From assembly GCA_019637645.1 (NCBI GenBank), contig JAHBVH010000050.1:1-63537 (forward strand): 63,537 bases of DNA, written 5' to 3'. Position 1 is the stretch's first letter. Every line of letters starts with the position of its first letter. Made by a program: the position numbers and the translations under genes. The notes under the pieces are model-generated. The model made no database searches. It was not told the DNA's origin and was given only the letters and a program-made list of their open reading frames with translations. The DNA comes from Caldilineaceae bacterium (GTDB taxonomy: Bacteria; Chloroflexota; Anaerolineae; Caldilineales; Caldilineaceae). This document shows, in pieces, positions 17,173-27,980 of the stretch.

Positions 17173-18137
17173 GCGGGTTGCGCCCAGGTTTCTTCGACGG
17201 GCACGGGCAGTTCGTTAAGGAGATTGGCCAAGACCTGTTGCGTCGATTGGCCGTGCAAACGGGCGTCGATGCTAGGGGCCAAGCGGTGGGCGAGCACCGG
17301 CGTCGCCATCCGTTTTACATCTTCGGGGATGACATAGTTGCGCCCTTGGACGGCGGCAAAAGCTTGCACCGTGCGGTAGAGGGCAAGCGTACCCCGTGGG
17401 CTAACCCCCAAGGCAAAGGCGGCGTGTTTGCGCGTGGCCGCGACCAGATCCAACAGATAGTCCTCGACCACCGGCTGGACGGCGACCGCACGACAGATAC
17501 GATTGGCATTGCGGATCTCTTCGGTCGAGATGACGGCAGTGAGTTCAGTCAAGGGATTAGCCGTGCGGAAGCGGCGGAGGATCTGCCGTTCATCTTCGCG
17601 GGTGGGATAGCCCAGGGCAATGCGCATGAGGAAGCGATCGACTTGGGCCTCGGGCAGGGGAAAGGTGCCCTCTAGTTCCACCGGATTTTGGGTCGCCAAA
17701 ACCAGGAAGGGATAAGGCAAAGCCCGCGTCGCGCCATCGACGGTGACCTGGCGCTCTTCCATCGCCTCTAACAAGGCCGATTGGGTGCGGGGTCCGGCGC
17801 GATTGATCTCGTCGGCTAACAGAATCTGGGCCATAATGGGCCCGGCCCGATATTCAAATTGTTGCGACTGTTGGTTATAGATACTGACGCCGGTAATATC
17901 CGAGGGCAACAGATCGGGCGTAAATTGGATCCGTTGAAAGTGCGCCCCAATCGAGCGGGCTACAGTCTTGGCCAGGGTCGTTTTCCCAATCCCTGGCACA
18001 TCTTCCAGCAACACATGCCCTTCGCAAAAGAGGGCGACGAGCAGCAGGTCGATGACCTCATCTTTGCCCACAATCACCTGCGCCACATTGGCACGGACCC
18101 GTTGGGCAAGCTGTTGAACAGGGCTGATATCAAGCAA
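17169..18137 (-). CDS. MoxR-family AAA+ ATPase
   Basis: About 322 aa. Walker A in LLEDVPGIGKTTLAKTVARS, Walker B in ILLADEINRAGPRTQSALLE, sensor 1 in PFLVLATQNPVELEGTFPLP, the MoxR hallmark EAQVDRFLMRIALGYP, and a C-terminal lid with SPRGTLALYRTVQAFAAVQG. It acts as a chaperone-like ATPase for a vWA/DUF58 partner, here the next gene. TTG at 18137 is preferred because AAAGGA lies eight bases upstream; a GTG at 18176 would add 13 residues. First gene of the MoxR-DUF58-DUF4129 operon. Confidence 0.92.
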   Translation of the reverse strand: MLDISPVQQLAQRVRANVAQVIVGKDEVIDLLLVALFCEGHVLLEDVPGIGKTTLAKTVARSIGAHFQRIQFTPDLLPSDITGVSIYNQQSQQFEYRAGPIMAQILLADEINRAGPRTQSALLEAMEERQVTVDGATRALPYPFLVLATQNPVELEGTFPLPEAQVDRFLMRIALGYPTREDERQILRRFRTANPLTELTAVISTEEIRNANRICRAVAVQPVVEDYLLDLVAATRKHAAFALGVSPRGTLALYRTVQAFAAVQGRNYVIPEDVKRMATPVLAHRLAPSIDARLHGQSTQQVLANLLNELPVPVEETWAQPA

Positions 18138-18176
18138 AATATAAAGTCCTTTGCAACGTAGGCGAGAACAACTCAC

Positions 18177-18417
18177 AAGTCTACGACCTTGCGAGCGATA
18201 GAATTGGGGGGACGCTGATTTCCGCGGACGGTGCTAGGGCGCAACGCCCGCTTGAGCGGGCGTTAGCCTGCGTCGTTCCGTAGCCCTGTGCCTTTAGGCC
18301 AGGGCGTCCCCACAATGCCACTAAACTTCGTTGACAGTATGTTTATCCGCGGCAATCTGCGTTGATCCGCGTTGATCCGCGTCCTAGGCCGATCCGCCAA
18401 ACGCGCCGCCATCGTAC
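18177..18417. repeat. Intergenic region with hairpin and degenerate ATCCGCG repeats
   Basis: Holds a compact stem (AACGCCCGC-TTGA-GCGGGCGTT, 18242-18263) and, at 18340-18387, a run of ATCCGCG-type words including GTTGATCCGC twice in tandem. This is a degenerate relative of the long palindromes at 32071, 37586 and 42229. There is no gene. It separates two minus-strand units, so the stem may terminate the Gfo/Idh/MocA gene transcript. Confidence 0.6.
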
Positions 18418-19440
18418 CTATTGGGGATCGATCTCCGTTAAGCGGACGGGGCGCTTTTCCTGGCAGGAGCGCAGGGCGGCTAGCCCAATCACCACAGGGG
18501 CGCGGCCATCCCAGCCAGTGACAGGTGGCGTGGTATCCTGTTGAATCGCATCGATAAAGGCTCGCATCTCGGCGACATAGGCATCGAGATAGCGTTCCAA
18601 GAAAAAGTAGAGCGGCTTGGCTTGTTGCACACCAGCCGCGGTGCTCTGGATCGTTTGATACGGCTGTTTGTTTTGGGCTTCGATGGCCCCGGCAGAGCCA
18701 AAAACTTCCGCCCGCTGATCATAGCCATAGACCGCTTGACGGCTGTTGTCGATCACCCCGAGCGCGCCATTGGCAAAACGCAAGGTAATCACCGCTGTAT
18801 CGACATCACCAGCCGCACCAATCGCTGGATCAACCAAAACCGCGCCTGCAGCATAGACTTCTTCTACCTCGCTGCCCATAAGATAGCGCGCCATGTCGAA
18901 GTCATGAATGGTCATATCGAGAAAAATGCCGCCGGAGACCTTGACGTAGGCCAATGGCGGCGGTGCGGGATCACGGCTGGTGATGCGCAGCAGTTGGGGT
19001 GTGCCGATGTCACCCCGGCGCACCACCTCATGCAGCTGGCGGAAGTTGCTGTCAAAGCGGCGGTTAAAGCCGATTTGGAGTTTGACGCCACAACGTTCAA
19101 CCGTTGCCAAGGCGTGATCGATAGCCGCGAGATCGAGCGCAATAGGCTTTTCACAAAAGATATGTTTGCCCGCTTCGGCGGCTTCAACGATCAAGCGGGT
19201 ATGGGTGTCGGTACTAGAGCAGATAACAACGGCGTCAATGGCCGGGTCGGCAAGCAGGGTCCGGTGATCAGCGGTGGCAACCGGAATGGCAAAATCGGCA
19301 GCACATTGTTGAGCTGCGGCGGCTACCACATCGGAAACAGCCTGGATCTTTGCACTGGAAAGGCGACGCGTAATACTTTCGGCGTGAACACGGCCAATTC
19401 GGCCAGCGCCGATGAGGCCAAGGGTAATCGGTTTGGTCAT
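18418..19440 (-). CDS. Gfo/Idh/MocA oxidoreductase, inositol 2-dehydrogenase-like
   Basis: 340 aa. The NAD(P)-binding Rossmann start is LGLIGAGRIGRVHAESI. The family signature CEKPIALD is near residue 95, a substrate-side segment GFNRRFDSNFRQLH follows, and the catalytic block GGIFLDMTIHDFDMARYLMG is near 170, which is the pattern of myo-inositol 2-dehydrogenases (IolG). The substrate may be another cyclitol or sugar. The ATG at 19440 places the Rossmann strand as usual; an upstream ATG at 19461 adds seven residues. There is no inositol operon around it. Confidence 0.85.
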   Translation of the reverse strand: MTKPITLGLIGAGRIGRVHAESITRRLSSAKIQAVSDVVAAAAQQCAADFAIPVATADHRTLLADPAIDAVVICSSTDTHTRLIVEAAEAGKHIFCEKPIALDLAAIDHALATVERCGVKLQIGFNRRFDSNFRQLHEVVRRGDIGTPQLLRITSRDPAPPPLAYVKVSGGIFLDMTIHDFDMARYLMGSEVEEVYAAGAVLVDPAIGAAGDVDTAVITLRFANGALGVIDNSRQAVYGYDQRAEVFGSAGAIEAQNKQPYQTIQSTAAGVQQAKPLYFFLERYLDAYVAEMRAFIDAIQQDTTPPVTGWDGRAPVVIGLAALRSCQEKRPVRLTEIDPQ

Positions 19441-19537
19441 AAGGGTTATGAGTCGTGGCAACTAGGGCGACAGGCAGGCTGCCGCCCGGTTCGTAACAAT
19501 GGCTTCTATTATACCGAACTGCCGGTAAATGGAGAAA

Positions 19538-21628
19538 CTATCGGGCAATGAACGGCAGGTAGGTCTGCAAGTCGGGACCCCAAATCAGATCGACATCCCT
19601 GGTCGTGGCGCCGGCTGTGACATTGACCATTGAACCACGGAGCCAGCTATAACTACTCGGCGCAGACGTGCCATAACATTCCATATCGCTCGACAATAGT
19701 TGGCTAAAACAGACATAGTATTGACCCCCATGCACTCCTTTGACGGTGTAACGCCCATCAGCGGCGGTGTATGTATCACCGGAAACCAAGGAATAGGGAG
19801 GGGGTCTATACGTGTACAGAGCAACGATGAGGCCCGCCGCCGGTTGGCCATCGCGACTGGTCACACGTCCGCTAACGGCACCCGCAATGGGTAGAGCGAG
19901 ATTAATGTCAGTAGTTGCTTTGGTGTCTTCTATCCTGATTGAACGACTGCCATCGAGCGTACTATACCCTGAATAGTACGTGGTTGCATAGAGTCCCTGC
20001 GGATCTTTGACACCCACAAAATAGAAGTCACTCGTGGGCAACCCAGTGATGCTATAATCACCCATACTGTTCGTTACGGTATAAACAACAGGGGAAACGC
20101 TGGAATTGTAACAGCAAATCGACTCGCGGCGATAGAGCGAAACGATAGCACCAGGCAATGGTCTCCCATTAGCGGTGATGCGACCTTGCACGGAGCCATC
20201 AAAGTGCTCTTGTCCAGATAAAGCAAGATTAGCCACGCGCGTTTCGCCAGACGTTAGATAAATTTCTGTAGCCGTTTCTGGTGTAGTTCCGCCAAAATAA
20301 CCTTCATAGATATAGGAGCTACCGCCGAGCGCAAGATAAACGGAGGTACGGACGCGATAGATACCTTCTGGTAGACCACTGATTTCATAGCGGCCTGTCA
20401 GTGGCCCGATGGCGTCTCCCGCCACAGGGCGCCAGCCGAAGGGAGTCTTCATTTCGACAGACACATAGCCGTTTGATACCAGTTGGTCAAAAAGTGTTAC
20501 ATCGCCTTGGATCTGATTAGCAGCGCGCAACGGTAGGTTGACATCCGTAATTATTTGCTTGGGCGTAACTTCAATGAGGCGCGCATCTTCTTCAATCACG
20601 GCATTACGATAATACGCAAAAGCATAAGTACCGGTTGGATCCGTAAAATAAAGTTTATACTGACCACCCGGCAAGTTTGTAAGCTGGTAGTTGCCCTGAC
20701 TATCGGTCTGGGCACGCCAACCATCAAACAAATCCGAAGGTACGGGTACGGCAGAAACTTGGATACCCGCAAGGGGTTCATGGGTTTGATTGGTGACTTG
20801 CCCACGAATCTGGGCAAAGCTAGAGCCGTCGCCTAGCACCAGATTGACATTGCTGATCGTCGCGCCAACGGTTAGGGTGAGCGAAGTGGCCTGACTGATA
20901 TCATAGACATTGTCGTAACATTCACGCTCCCCGTGCATCACATAAATATTATATGCACAAACACGGTAGCTGCTGGCGTTTAGCCCCGTAAAGCTATAAA
21001 AAATAGTGCCAGCGGTAGGCACAGAAGGATAACGGTAAACGTTTTCCCAAACTACCCCATTGGGCTGCAAGACGGCTTGGTATAATTCCACATAGACGCT
21101 TGTGAGGGTAAAGTTGTTGGTTCCCGTTATCGTACCCGTAATCTGCGCACCGGGTTGCATGAGCAGATCAACGCCACGCCGATTATCCCCCATGACCAGA
21201 ATATCGGCAGCGCGATAGACCGTTGCGGCGTCTGGATAGAAGCTCGGAGCATAGGTTCTTTGTGGGTCACTCACGCCAATCCGATAGATGCCTGGCAATA
21301 GAAGGGTAAAATGATATTGCCCATCCGGTTGTGTGGTAACGCTGTGGGTGGCACCCCAGTTGTCAGTGCTAAAATTACGGACTTGAAAAAGAGAAACTTC
21401 CATGCCAGCTTGGGGCATCCCGTCCGCATTTTTGACAACTCCAGAGATGCTGCCTGGGGCGTCGGGTGCTTGGTCTTCGGCCAGGAGGAGCGGTGAACGG
21501 AAGAAAAGGAGAGCGCAGCCAAGGGCTACGAGTCCCGCCAGCAGGCTGGCCGATAGTCGCTTAGAGCGGCCTTGGGCCAACCATTGAACGCAAAATGCAC
21601 GCAAAAGAAGGGGATTGACGCGTATCAT
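19538..21628 (-). CDS. Secreted protein with repeated carboxypeptidase-regulatory/Cna-B-like domains
   Basis: 696 aa. The N-terminus is a basic stretch then a hydrophobic signal (residues about 27-50, SLLAGLVALGCALLFF). At least five beta-sandwich repeats each open with G-x-[IV]-x-G-x-V and P-x-x-G-x-x-V: GSISGVVKNADGMPQAGMEV, AQIRGQVTNQTHEPLAGIQV, HFDGSVQGRITANGRPLPGA, AVSGRVTSRDGQPAAGLIVA. Such domains build extracellular stalks. The protein ends DLQTYLPFIAR, a tail shared with the secreted protein at 58683. ATG 21628 has AGAGG five bases upstream; longer open frames upstream overlap the divergent VOC gene. Confidence 0.85.
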   Translation of the reverse strand: MIRVNPLLLRAFCVQWLAQGRSKRLSASLLAGLVALGCALLFFRSPLLLAEDQAPDAPGSISGVVKNADGMPQAGMEVSLFQVRNFSTDNWGATHSVTTQPDGQYHFTLLLPGIYRIGVSDPQRTYAPSFYPDAATVYRAADILVMGDNRRGVDLLMQPGAQITGTITGTNNFTLTSVYVELYQAVLQPNGVVWENVYRYPSVPTAGTIFYSFTGLNASSYRVCAYNIYVMHGERECYDNVYDISQATSLTLTVGATISNVNLVLGDGSSFAQIRGQVTNQTHEPLAGIQVSAVPVPSDLFDGWRAQTDSQGNYQLTNLPGGQYKLYFTDPTGTYAFAYYRNAVIEEDARLIEVTPKQIITDVNLPLRAANQIQGDVTLFDQLVSNGYVSVEMKTPFGWRPVAGDAIGPLTGRYEISGLPEGIYRVRTSVYLALGGSSYIYEGYFGGTTPETATEIYLTSGETRVANLALSGQEHFDGSVQGRITANGRPLPGAIVSLYRRESICCYNSSVSPVVYTVTNSMGDYSITGLPTSDFYFVGVKDPQGLYATTYYSGYSTLDGSRSIRIEDTKATTDINLALPIAGAVSGRVTSRDGQPAAGLIVALYTYRPPPYSLVSGDTYTAADGRYTVKGVHGGQYYVCFSQLLSSDMECYGTSAPSSYSWLRGSMVNVTAGATTRDVDLIWGPDLQTYLPFIAR

Positions 21629-21884
21629 AGAACCTCTACTTGAATTGTGAATCATTTGGTTGGGAAGCGAAATAAGAACACACGGCCAGCATAGCGCACG
21701 CGGGGTTGCATGGCAAGTAGCAGAAGTGTTACAGGCAAGGGCAAGGCGTGCTAGGCAGAGGATAGGCCCCAAAGCAGGGGTTGTTTTCCCAATTTGACAA
21801 GATGCTAGGGAAAAACTAAGCTCATAAGTAAGACCAAGGCTGCACTCAACCCAACCAGCCAACCACCCCAGAAAGGAAAGCACC

Positions 21885-22259
21885 ATGCTCACGAGCGGAG
21901 TGATTGAAATCATCTTGTATGTAGAAGATATGCAACAGCAGGTCACCTTCTATCGCGATGTGCTGGAATTGCCCATGCTCTTCCCCACCGGCCTAGTGGA
22001 TTACAAGATGGCGATGTGGGTGGTCTTTGAGGCAGGCGCATGCAAATTGGCACTCCATGGTGGTGGACGGAAACGGTTGGGGCAAGATACCCCCATGCTT
22101 GTCTTTGGCGTGACCGATATCCAGACGGTTCACGCGACCTTGCGGGCGCGTGGCGTTCAACTGCAAGAGATCTTCACCCCTGGACCGAATGTGCTGGTCT
22201 GTCATGGCACAGACCCCGAGGGAAATCCCATTGCCCTTGAAGAGCACATAGACCCATAG
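21885..22259 (+). CDS. VOC superfamily (glyoxalase/bleomycin-resistance-like) protein
   Basis: 124 aa, a single VOC unit pair. The opening strand VIEIILYVEDMQQQVTFYRDVLELP and the closing strand GPNVLVCHGTDPEGNPIALEEH are typical, with the candidate metal-ligand Glu near the end. The family covers glyoxalase I, ring-cleaving dioxygenases and drug-binding proteins; the reaction is not assigned. AAGGAAAG lies before the ATG. It is divergent from the secreted repeat protein, sharing a 256-bp upstream region. Confidence 0.85.
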   Translation: MLTSGVIEIILYVEDMQQQVTFYRDVLELPMLFPTGLVDYKMAMWVVFEAGACKLALHGGGRKRLGQDTPMLVFGVTDIQTVHATLRARGVQLQEIFTPGPNVLVCHGTDPEGNPIALEEHIDP

Positions 22260-22286
22260 CCGAACGAAAAACGCGGTTCCCTCTAC

Positions 22287-23597
22287 CTACTGCGGCGACC
22301 ACGTAGCAAAGAGTCCCTCGGTCACCAGTTGCGGTGTGCCATCGCCATCCAACGACTGGATCCAGATCCCGCGGGTGCCATCTTCTCCTTGACCCGCATA
22401 GACAAAAGCACGGCTATCGGGTGCCCAGAAGCGCAGGCTCTGCATATATTGATCGGCAAAACGGAGATAATCGCGCAGATAGATCGTGCTGGGGATAAAG
22501 CGCCCATAGGTCTGCACCGTCTTCCCATCCCAGACATTGATCCGCAGCCAAGCACGGCCAGGTTCTGCTTCCGCGCGTAAAAAGAGCAATGCTTGCCCAT
22601 CGGGGCTCCAGAAAAAGGCAATGACCGGGGCATCGCTCAATTGGGTAAAGGCGCGGCTGTGGAGATTGTAGACGAAGAGGGGGCCAAAGGCATTAAAACC
22701 AATCTGGTTACTCGTTTCGATATAAGCCAGATGGCTGCCGGTACCGTTCAAGCCAAAACTAATCGCATCGTTCCGGCTGAGATTGGTTACCGCGGTGGCA
22801 TTCTTGCCCTCTGGATCGGTCAGCACGAGGTGAGGAATGGTCTGATCATTTTTGACAAAGAGCAACTGATCGCCCGCACCGGCCCATTGGGGGGTGGCAA
22901 AATTTGCCGAAGCGTCGGCCAAGATCTGGACGTCGCCACTTGCCACGCTTAGCACGGCGATGCGTTGGTTCGCCACATGAGTGATCATCTGCTCGCCGGT
23001 CGGCGACCACGAAAAATAGAGGGGCTGACCAGTGCCCAAGGTCACCGCTTCGTTGCTGCCCTGTTCGAGATCGACCATGCGCAAGGCAATGGTCTGCCCC
23101 TGTTCCCCTAACCAATTGCTCAAATAGGCCAGCCTCCGGTCATCCGGGCTCCAGTAGAGATAGAAGGGTGCGAACAGGGTTTCCGTGCGCGTACGCGCAC
23201 GGCCGTCGGCATCACTTGTGACCAGCGCGCTTTGCAGGCCGTTGATGGTCTGCTCCAGTTGCGTCCACCCAATACGCGCGCCCGAAGTAGACCAAGTGGC
23301 CTGACCATAGGTACGTGTACGGCTCGCATCCGTAGTCAGATCTAGCCGTTGGGTGCCATCGGGGCTAATCGTAAAGAGATTGCCATCTACACCCTGCACC
23401 AATAAGCGATTGCTACGCGCCAGCGTAGGATCAAGCGTCGGCGCGGTAGGGGGCGCGGCAATCGGTAGCCACGATAGCAGGTGGAGCACACCTTGGCTGC
23501 TGCAACCACTTAGGAGCAGCCACGCGACCAAGCTGAAGAACAGCTGCTTTCTCCTGGCGGTTATAAGGAAATAATTTTTCCGTGAAACACTGTGCAT
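22287..23597 (-). CDS. Beta-propeller (TolB/WD40-like) lipoprotein
   Basis: About 436 aa. The signal peptide ends in LLLSGCSSQ, a lipobox, so the protein is membrane-anchored outside the cytoplasm. The body has repeated S-P-D-G/W-S-P blades: LFTISPDGTQRLDL, PFYLYWSPDDRRLAYLSNWL, LYFSWSPTGEQMITHV, IAFFWSPDGQALLF, RFWAPDSRAFVYAG, and the end GLFATWSPQ. These are TolB-type propellers that bind partner proteins. Two adjacent ATGs exist (23600 and 23597); the second is better spaced from AAGGAG. A longer open frame upstream to 23771 has no signal-like start and was not used. Confidence 0.82.
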   Translation of the reverse strand: MHSVSRKNYFLITARRKQLFFSLVAWLLLSGCSSQGVLHLLSWLPIAAPPTAPTLDPTLARSNRLLVQGVDGNLFTISPDGTQRLDLTTDASRTRTYGQATWSTSGARIGWTQLEQTINGLQSALVTSDADGRARTRTETLFAPFYLYWSPDDRRLAYLSNWLGEQGQTIALRMVDLEQGSNEAVTLGTGQPLYFSWSPTGEQMITHVANQRIAVLSVASGDVQILADASANFATPQWAGAGDQLLFVKNDQTIPHLVLTDPEGKNATAVTNLSRNDAISFGLNGTGSHLAYIETSNQIGFNAFGPLFVYNLHSRAFTQLSDAPVIAFFWSPDGQALLFLRAEAEPGRAWLRINVWDGKTVQTYGRFIPSTIYLRDYLRFADQYMQSLRFWAPDSRAFVYAGQGEDGTRGIWIQSLDGDGTPQLVTEGLFATWSPQ

Positions 23598-23767
23598 CAT
23601 CACTCCTTCGGCGAGACTCCTTGGGCGAGAAAGCGTGCGGTGATGCCTACAGTAACATAAACCCGTAACTTTCTTCTGTAAGATCTTCCTCTCCACTCGG
23701 GCAATTGCTAGCTGCGTCAGCGCATCGGCACCCTGGGAATTTCCGCTCTGGCTGCTGGCCGCGCAGC

Positions 23768-23801
23768 ACACCGGTCAGGTTTTGAAAACTTGACCGGTGT
23801 A
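23768..23801. terminator. Stem-loop after the Opp-type operon
   Basis: ACACCGGTCAGGTTTT pairs with AAAACTTGACCGGTGT with one mismatch and a 1-2 nt loop. It lies 13 bp past the stop of the last ATPase gene on the minus strand. The sequence is related to the palindromic-element core (CAGGTTT) but with a different outer stem. Likely a terminator. Confidence 0.65.
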
Positions 23802-23813
23802 AGTTCGCTTTGC

Positions 23814-24823
23814 TTAGCTGGATGGTGCGGCCATGGCCCGATCACCATAGAGAAAACAGGCCGCGGTTTGCCCAGCTTCGATTGGCATGGCCGCGGGCCG
23901 TTGTTGGCGACAAAGGGGCATGACCTGGGGGCAGCGCTCCACAAAGACACAAGCATTGGCAGAAACCTGGAGTTCGCTGGCCTCCACCGCGTTGGCTCCC
24001 CGTTTTTCTGTCCACCGTTGGCGCGGATCTTGGGAAGGGACTGAGTCAAGCAGTAATTGGGTGTAGGGATGGGCTGGCTTGGCGATCACATCATCCATCG
24101 CGCCATGCTCAATGGCCCGCCCGCGGCACATGACCATGATCTCGCCACCCAAGTAGTAGGCCGTCGAAAGGTTATGGGTAATGAAGATACAAGAGATGCC
24201 ATGTTGATCGCGGAAGTCGAGCAGAATGTTCAAAAAGAGCGCGCGCAACGCCGCGTCGATCATCGAGATCGGCTCGTCTGCCACGATCAGGCGGGGCTTC
24301 ATGAGGTAGACCCGCGCCAGCATAACCCGCTGGCGCTCACCACCACTCAACTGATGCGGGTAGCGCCCCAGCACATCATGGGGGCGGAGATCCACGGCGC
24401 GCAAGGCTTCGTCGATCAAGGGCTTGGCAGCTTTGGGCGAGTCGGCCAGCTTAAACTTGCGCACCAACATGTTGAGCACACGATCAATCCGATAGAAGGG
24501 ATTGTAGGTCGAGTAGGGATCTTGAAAGATCGGCTGGACGGCCCGGCGGTAGGCCCGCAGCTCCTCTTTGTTCATGCTTTGAATATCTTTACCCTGATAG
24601 CGCACCGCGCCACTCGTGGGCTGGGTTAACCCCAGAATACAGCGGGCCAATGTTGTTTTGCCACTGCCGCTCTCGCCCACAATGGTCAGTAGCTTGGGTT
24701 GATCCCCACGCAGGGCCAAAGAAATATCATCCACCGCCACCACGTCGCGGCGGGAGAGGAGCCCACCAACGCCGGTAAAGACTTTGCGTACCTGTTGAAC
24801 TTCGAGCAATGGTTGCTGGGTTG

Positions 24824-24827
<4 letters not shown>
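23814..24827 (-). CDS. Oligopeptide-type ABC transporter ATPase (OppF/DppF-like)
   Basis: 337 aa cytoplasmic ATPase. Walker A VGESGSGKTTLARCILGL, Q-loop PIFQDPYSTYNPF, signature HQLSGGERQRVMLARVYLMK, Walker B and D-loop LIVADEPISMIDAALRALFL, switch His in CIFITHNLSTAYYL. The C-terminal oligopeptide-transporter extension has the cysteine pattern FVERCPQVMPLC. The usual DEPTSALD is DEPISMID here. It overlaps the partner ATPase by 4 nt (ATGA) and is last in a five-gene importer operon. Confidence 0.92.
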
Positions 24828-25912
<1,085 letters not shown>

Positions 25913-25914
25913 GG

Positions 25915-26784
25915 TTACTGTCCTGTCGTCCCTTTCAAGCGGGGGTTAAAAGCCTCTTCAAGGCCGATGTTCATCAGGTTGAGGGCAAAGAAGAGGAGCA
26001 CCAACATACCGGCTGGCGCGGCAATAAGATGCCACTTGCCCAGACTCATGGCCCCCCAGCCAATCGCCCAGTTGATCATCAAACCCAAGGTTGCTACATT
26101 GCCAGGCCCCAACCCAATCAATTCCAGCCCGACTTCGGCCAGGATCGCGCCCACGGTGCTGACGGCCAAGCCCACGCCCAAATAGGGCAGCAGATTGGGC
26201 AAAATCTCTTGAAAGATGATCTCCATATTGCTCATGCCCGAGACACGGGCAAGATCGACATAGCCACGCTCGCGCAAGCTCAACACCTGCGACCGAATGG
26301 CCCGCGCCGAAAAGGGCCAACTAAAGGCCGCTAGCAATAAGGCCATGGTCACGACATTCAAGCCCTTGATATAGGCCGACAAGGTGACCAAAATGGGAAA
26401 GGTGGGGATGACCAAGATCATGTCGGTGAAGGTGCGCAGCGTACTATCGACCCAGCCGCCCTGAAAGCCAGCAATAAAACCCACAATAATGCCGACAAAG
26501 GTGGCAATCGTGCCAGCCAGGAGCCCAATCGCCAACGAGTAGCGGAGGCCAACCAAGAGCAACGAAAAGACATCGCGCCCCATGCGGTCGGTGCCGAGGA
26601 AGTTGTCGGGATTGGGGTTGACATAGAGGGGAAAGGTGCCTACCGTCATGGGCGAGACTTCTGCCCCCAGCTTCCAACGCACAATCGCCGGCTGCAGGAG
26701 GGCAAGGGCACAGATCACGAGAAAGAGCAGCAACCCAATCGTGAAGCGCGGATTTTCCCGAAAAAAGAAGAATGTCTGTCGCAC
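25915..26784 (-). CDS. ABC transporter permease, OppC/DppC-like
   Basis: 289 aa with six membrane helices. The N-terminal cytoplasmic segment TFFFFRENPRFTIGLLLFL leads to the first helix. The DppC-type loop FLGTDRMGRDVFSLLLVGLR is at about 57-77 and the EAA loop near 178-205 (LARVSGMSNMEIIFQEILP). It pairs with the OppB-like gene two bases upstream. The substrate is set by the lipoprotein at 27981-29729. Confidence 0.92.
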   Translation of the reverse strand: MRQTFFFFRENPRFTIGLLLFLVICALALLQPAIVRWKLGAEVSPMTVGTFPLYVNPNPDNFLGTDRMGRDVFSLLLVGLRYSLAIGLLAGTIATFVGIIVGFIAGFQGGWVDSTLRTFTDMILVIPTFPILVTLSAYIKGLNVVTMALLLAAFSWPFSARAIRSQVLSLRERGYVDLARVSGMSNMEIIFQEILPNLLPYLGVGLAVSTVGAILAEVGLELIGLGPGNVATLGLMINWAIGWGAMSLGKWHLIAAPAGMLVLLFFALNLMNIGLEEAFNPRLKGTTGQ

Positions 26785-26786
26785 AA

Positions 26787-27809
26787 TCAGCCTCCTAAGC
26801 GAATCCGTGGGTCCACCAACGGCAAAAGTAGATCGAGCAGGAGACTGGCGGTGAGAACGGCAATGATCGAGATGAGGACAATTCCCTGTACGGTGTTATA
26901 GTCCAACAGCCCGATGGCATTGACGAAGAGGGTGCCAATCCCTGGATAGGTGAAGATATACTCTACGAGAAACGAGCCATTCATAATAAAGCCCAAGGAG
27001 ATCGCCAACCCGGTTAGTTGCGGCAGCAGCGCGTTGCGCAAGGCATAGCGCGAAAAGATATAACCGGGGCGCAAGCCCTTGGCTTGGGCAAAGAGCAGAT
27101 AATCTTCCCCCAGGATCGAGATCATCAAGGAACGCGTCGAAATGAGCCAGCCCGAGACCGAGACGAGCACAATCGAGCAGGCTGGCAGGATCGCATGACG
27201 GAGCACGCCTAGGATAAAGTTGAGCGAAGGCCCGGGCGTTGTCGTGGCCGGGTAGGCCCCACGGGCGGGTAGCCACATCAGCGCATAGGCAAAGAGAAAG
27301 ATGAGAAACAAGGCCACAAAGTATTGAGGCACCTGGGCCAAGGCAATGGCTACCGTGGTGATAAATTGGGAGCCCGGAAATTCGCGCTGCCAGCCCACAA
27401 TCCCGCCAAGGATCACCCCCAACACCCACGCGATCAGAATGGAAACGCCCAGCAGACCAAGAGTCCACGGAAGCGCCTGGAGGATCAAGACTTGGGCATG
27501 GGTGGGAAAGGCCGTCAACGAGGGGCCAAAGTCGAAGCGCAGAAAAACATTGGAGACATAACGAATGTATTGGTCAAACCAACTGCCGTCGAGCCCCAAC
27601 AATTTTTCATATTCGGCAATCATTTCCTCGCCATTGGGAATCGTATAGGAATATTGTTGGCGCATGCTATTTAGCAACGCCCCAATCGGGTTGCCAGGGA
27701 TCATCCGAAAGAAGATGAAGGCAACGCTAAATGAGCCAAAAATGGTAAAGAGATAGGTTAGCAACCGTTGGATCAGGTAGGTTACTAGTGGATGGACTTT
27801 CCAGCGCAT
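26787..27809 (-). CDS. ABC transporter permease, OppB/DppB-like
   Basis: 340 aa. First helix TYLIQRLLTYLFTIFGSFSV, external loop 30-110 with MIPGNPIGALL and FDFGPSLTAFP, then the permease domain with the EAA loop around FAQAKGLRPGYIFSRYALRN, and the typical end PLVDPRIRLGG. GGAG lies seven bases before the ATG. Second gene of the operon after the lipoprotein. Confidence 0.92.
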   Translation of the reverse strand: MRWKVHPLVTYLIQRLLTYLFTIFGSFSVAFIFFRMIPGNPIGALLNSMRQQYSYTIPNGEEMIAEYEKLLGLDGSWFDQYIRYVSNVFLRFDFGPSLTAFPTHAQVLILQALPWTLGLLGVSILIAWVLGVILGGIVGWQREFPGSQFITTVAIALAQVPQYFVALFLIFLFAYALMWLPARGAYPATTTPGPSLNFILGVLRHAILPACSIVLVSVSGWLISTRSLMISILGEDYLLFAQAKGLRPGYIFSRYALRNALLPQLTGLAISLGFIMNGSFLVEYIFTYPGIGTLFVNAIGLLDYNTVQGIVLISIIAVLTASLLLDLLLPLVDPRIRLGG

Positions 27810-27879
27810 GCATCGTCTCCACAGCGGTAAGTAAACAGATCAATCAGTCGAGCAGGGGAAGGTGAGCAGAGCGGTAGGG

Positions 27880-27969
27880 CAGAAGGCAGAAGACAGAGGT
27901 CAGAAGGCAGAGGATAGAAGACAGATTCTGACCTCTGACCTCTGTCCTCTATCCTCTGTCCTCTATCTT
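27880..27969. repeat. Purine/pyrimidine-asymmetric inverted repeats
   Basis: A block of AGAGG/CAGAAGG-type words followed by its complement (CAGAGGTCAG pairs with CTGACCTCTG; GAGGATAG with CTATCCTC). One strand is nearly all purine, then all pyrimidine. It can fold in several registers. It lies between the lipoprotein stop and the OppB-like start, where a stem may tune relative expression as at 1169-1218. Confidence 0.7.
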
Positions 27970-27980
27970 ACGCTACGGCC

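Noticed and set aside
18541..19551. 336-aa open frame opposite the Gfo/Idh/MocA gene
   Set aside because: Antisense to a gene with clear family motifs; residue pattern is the mirror of that coding strand.
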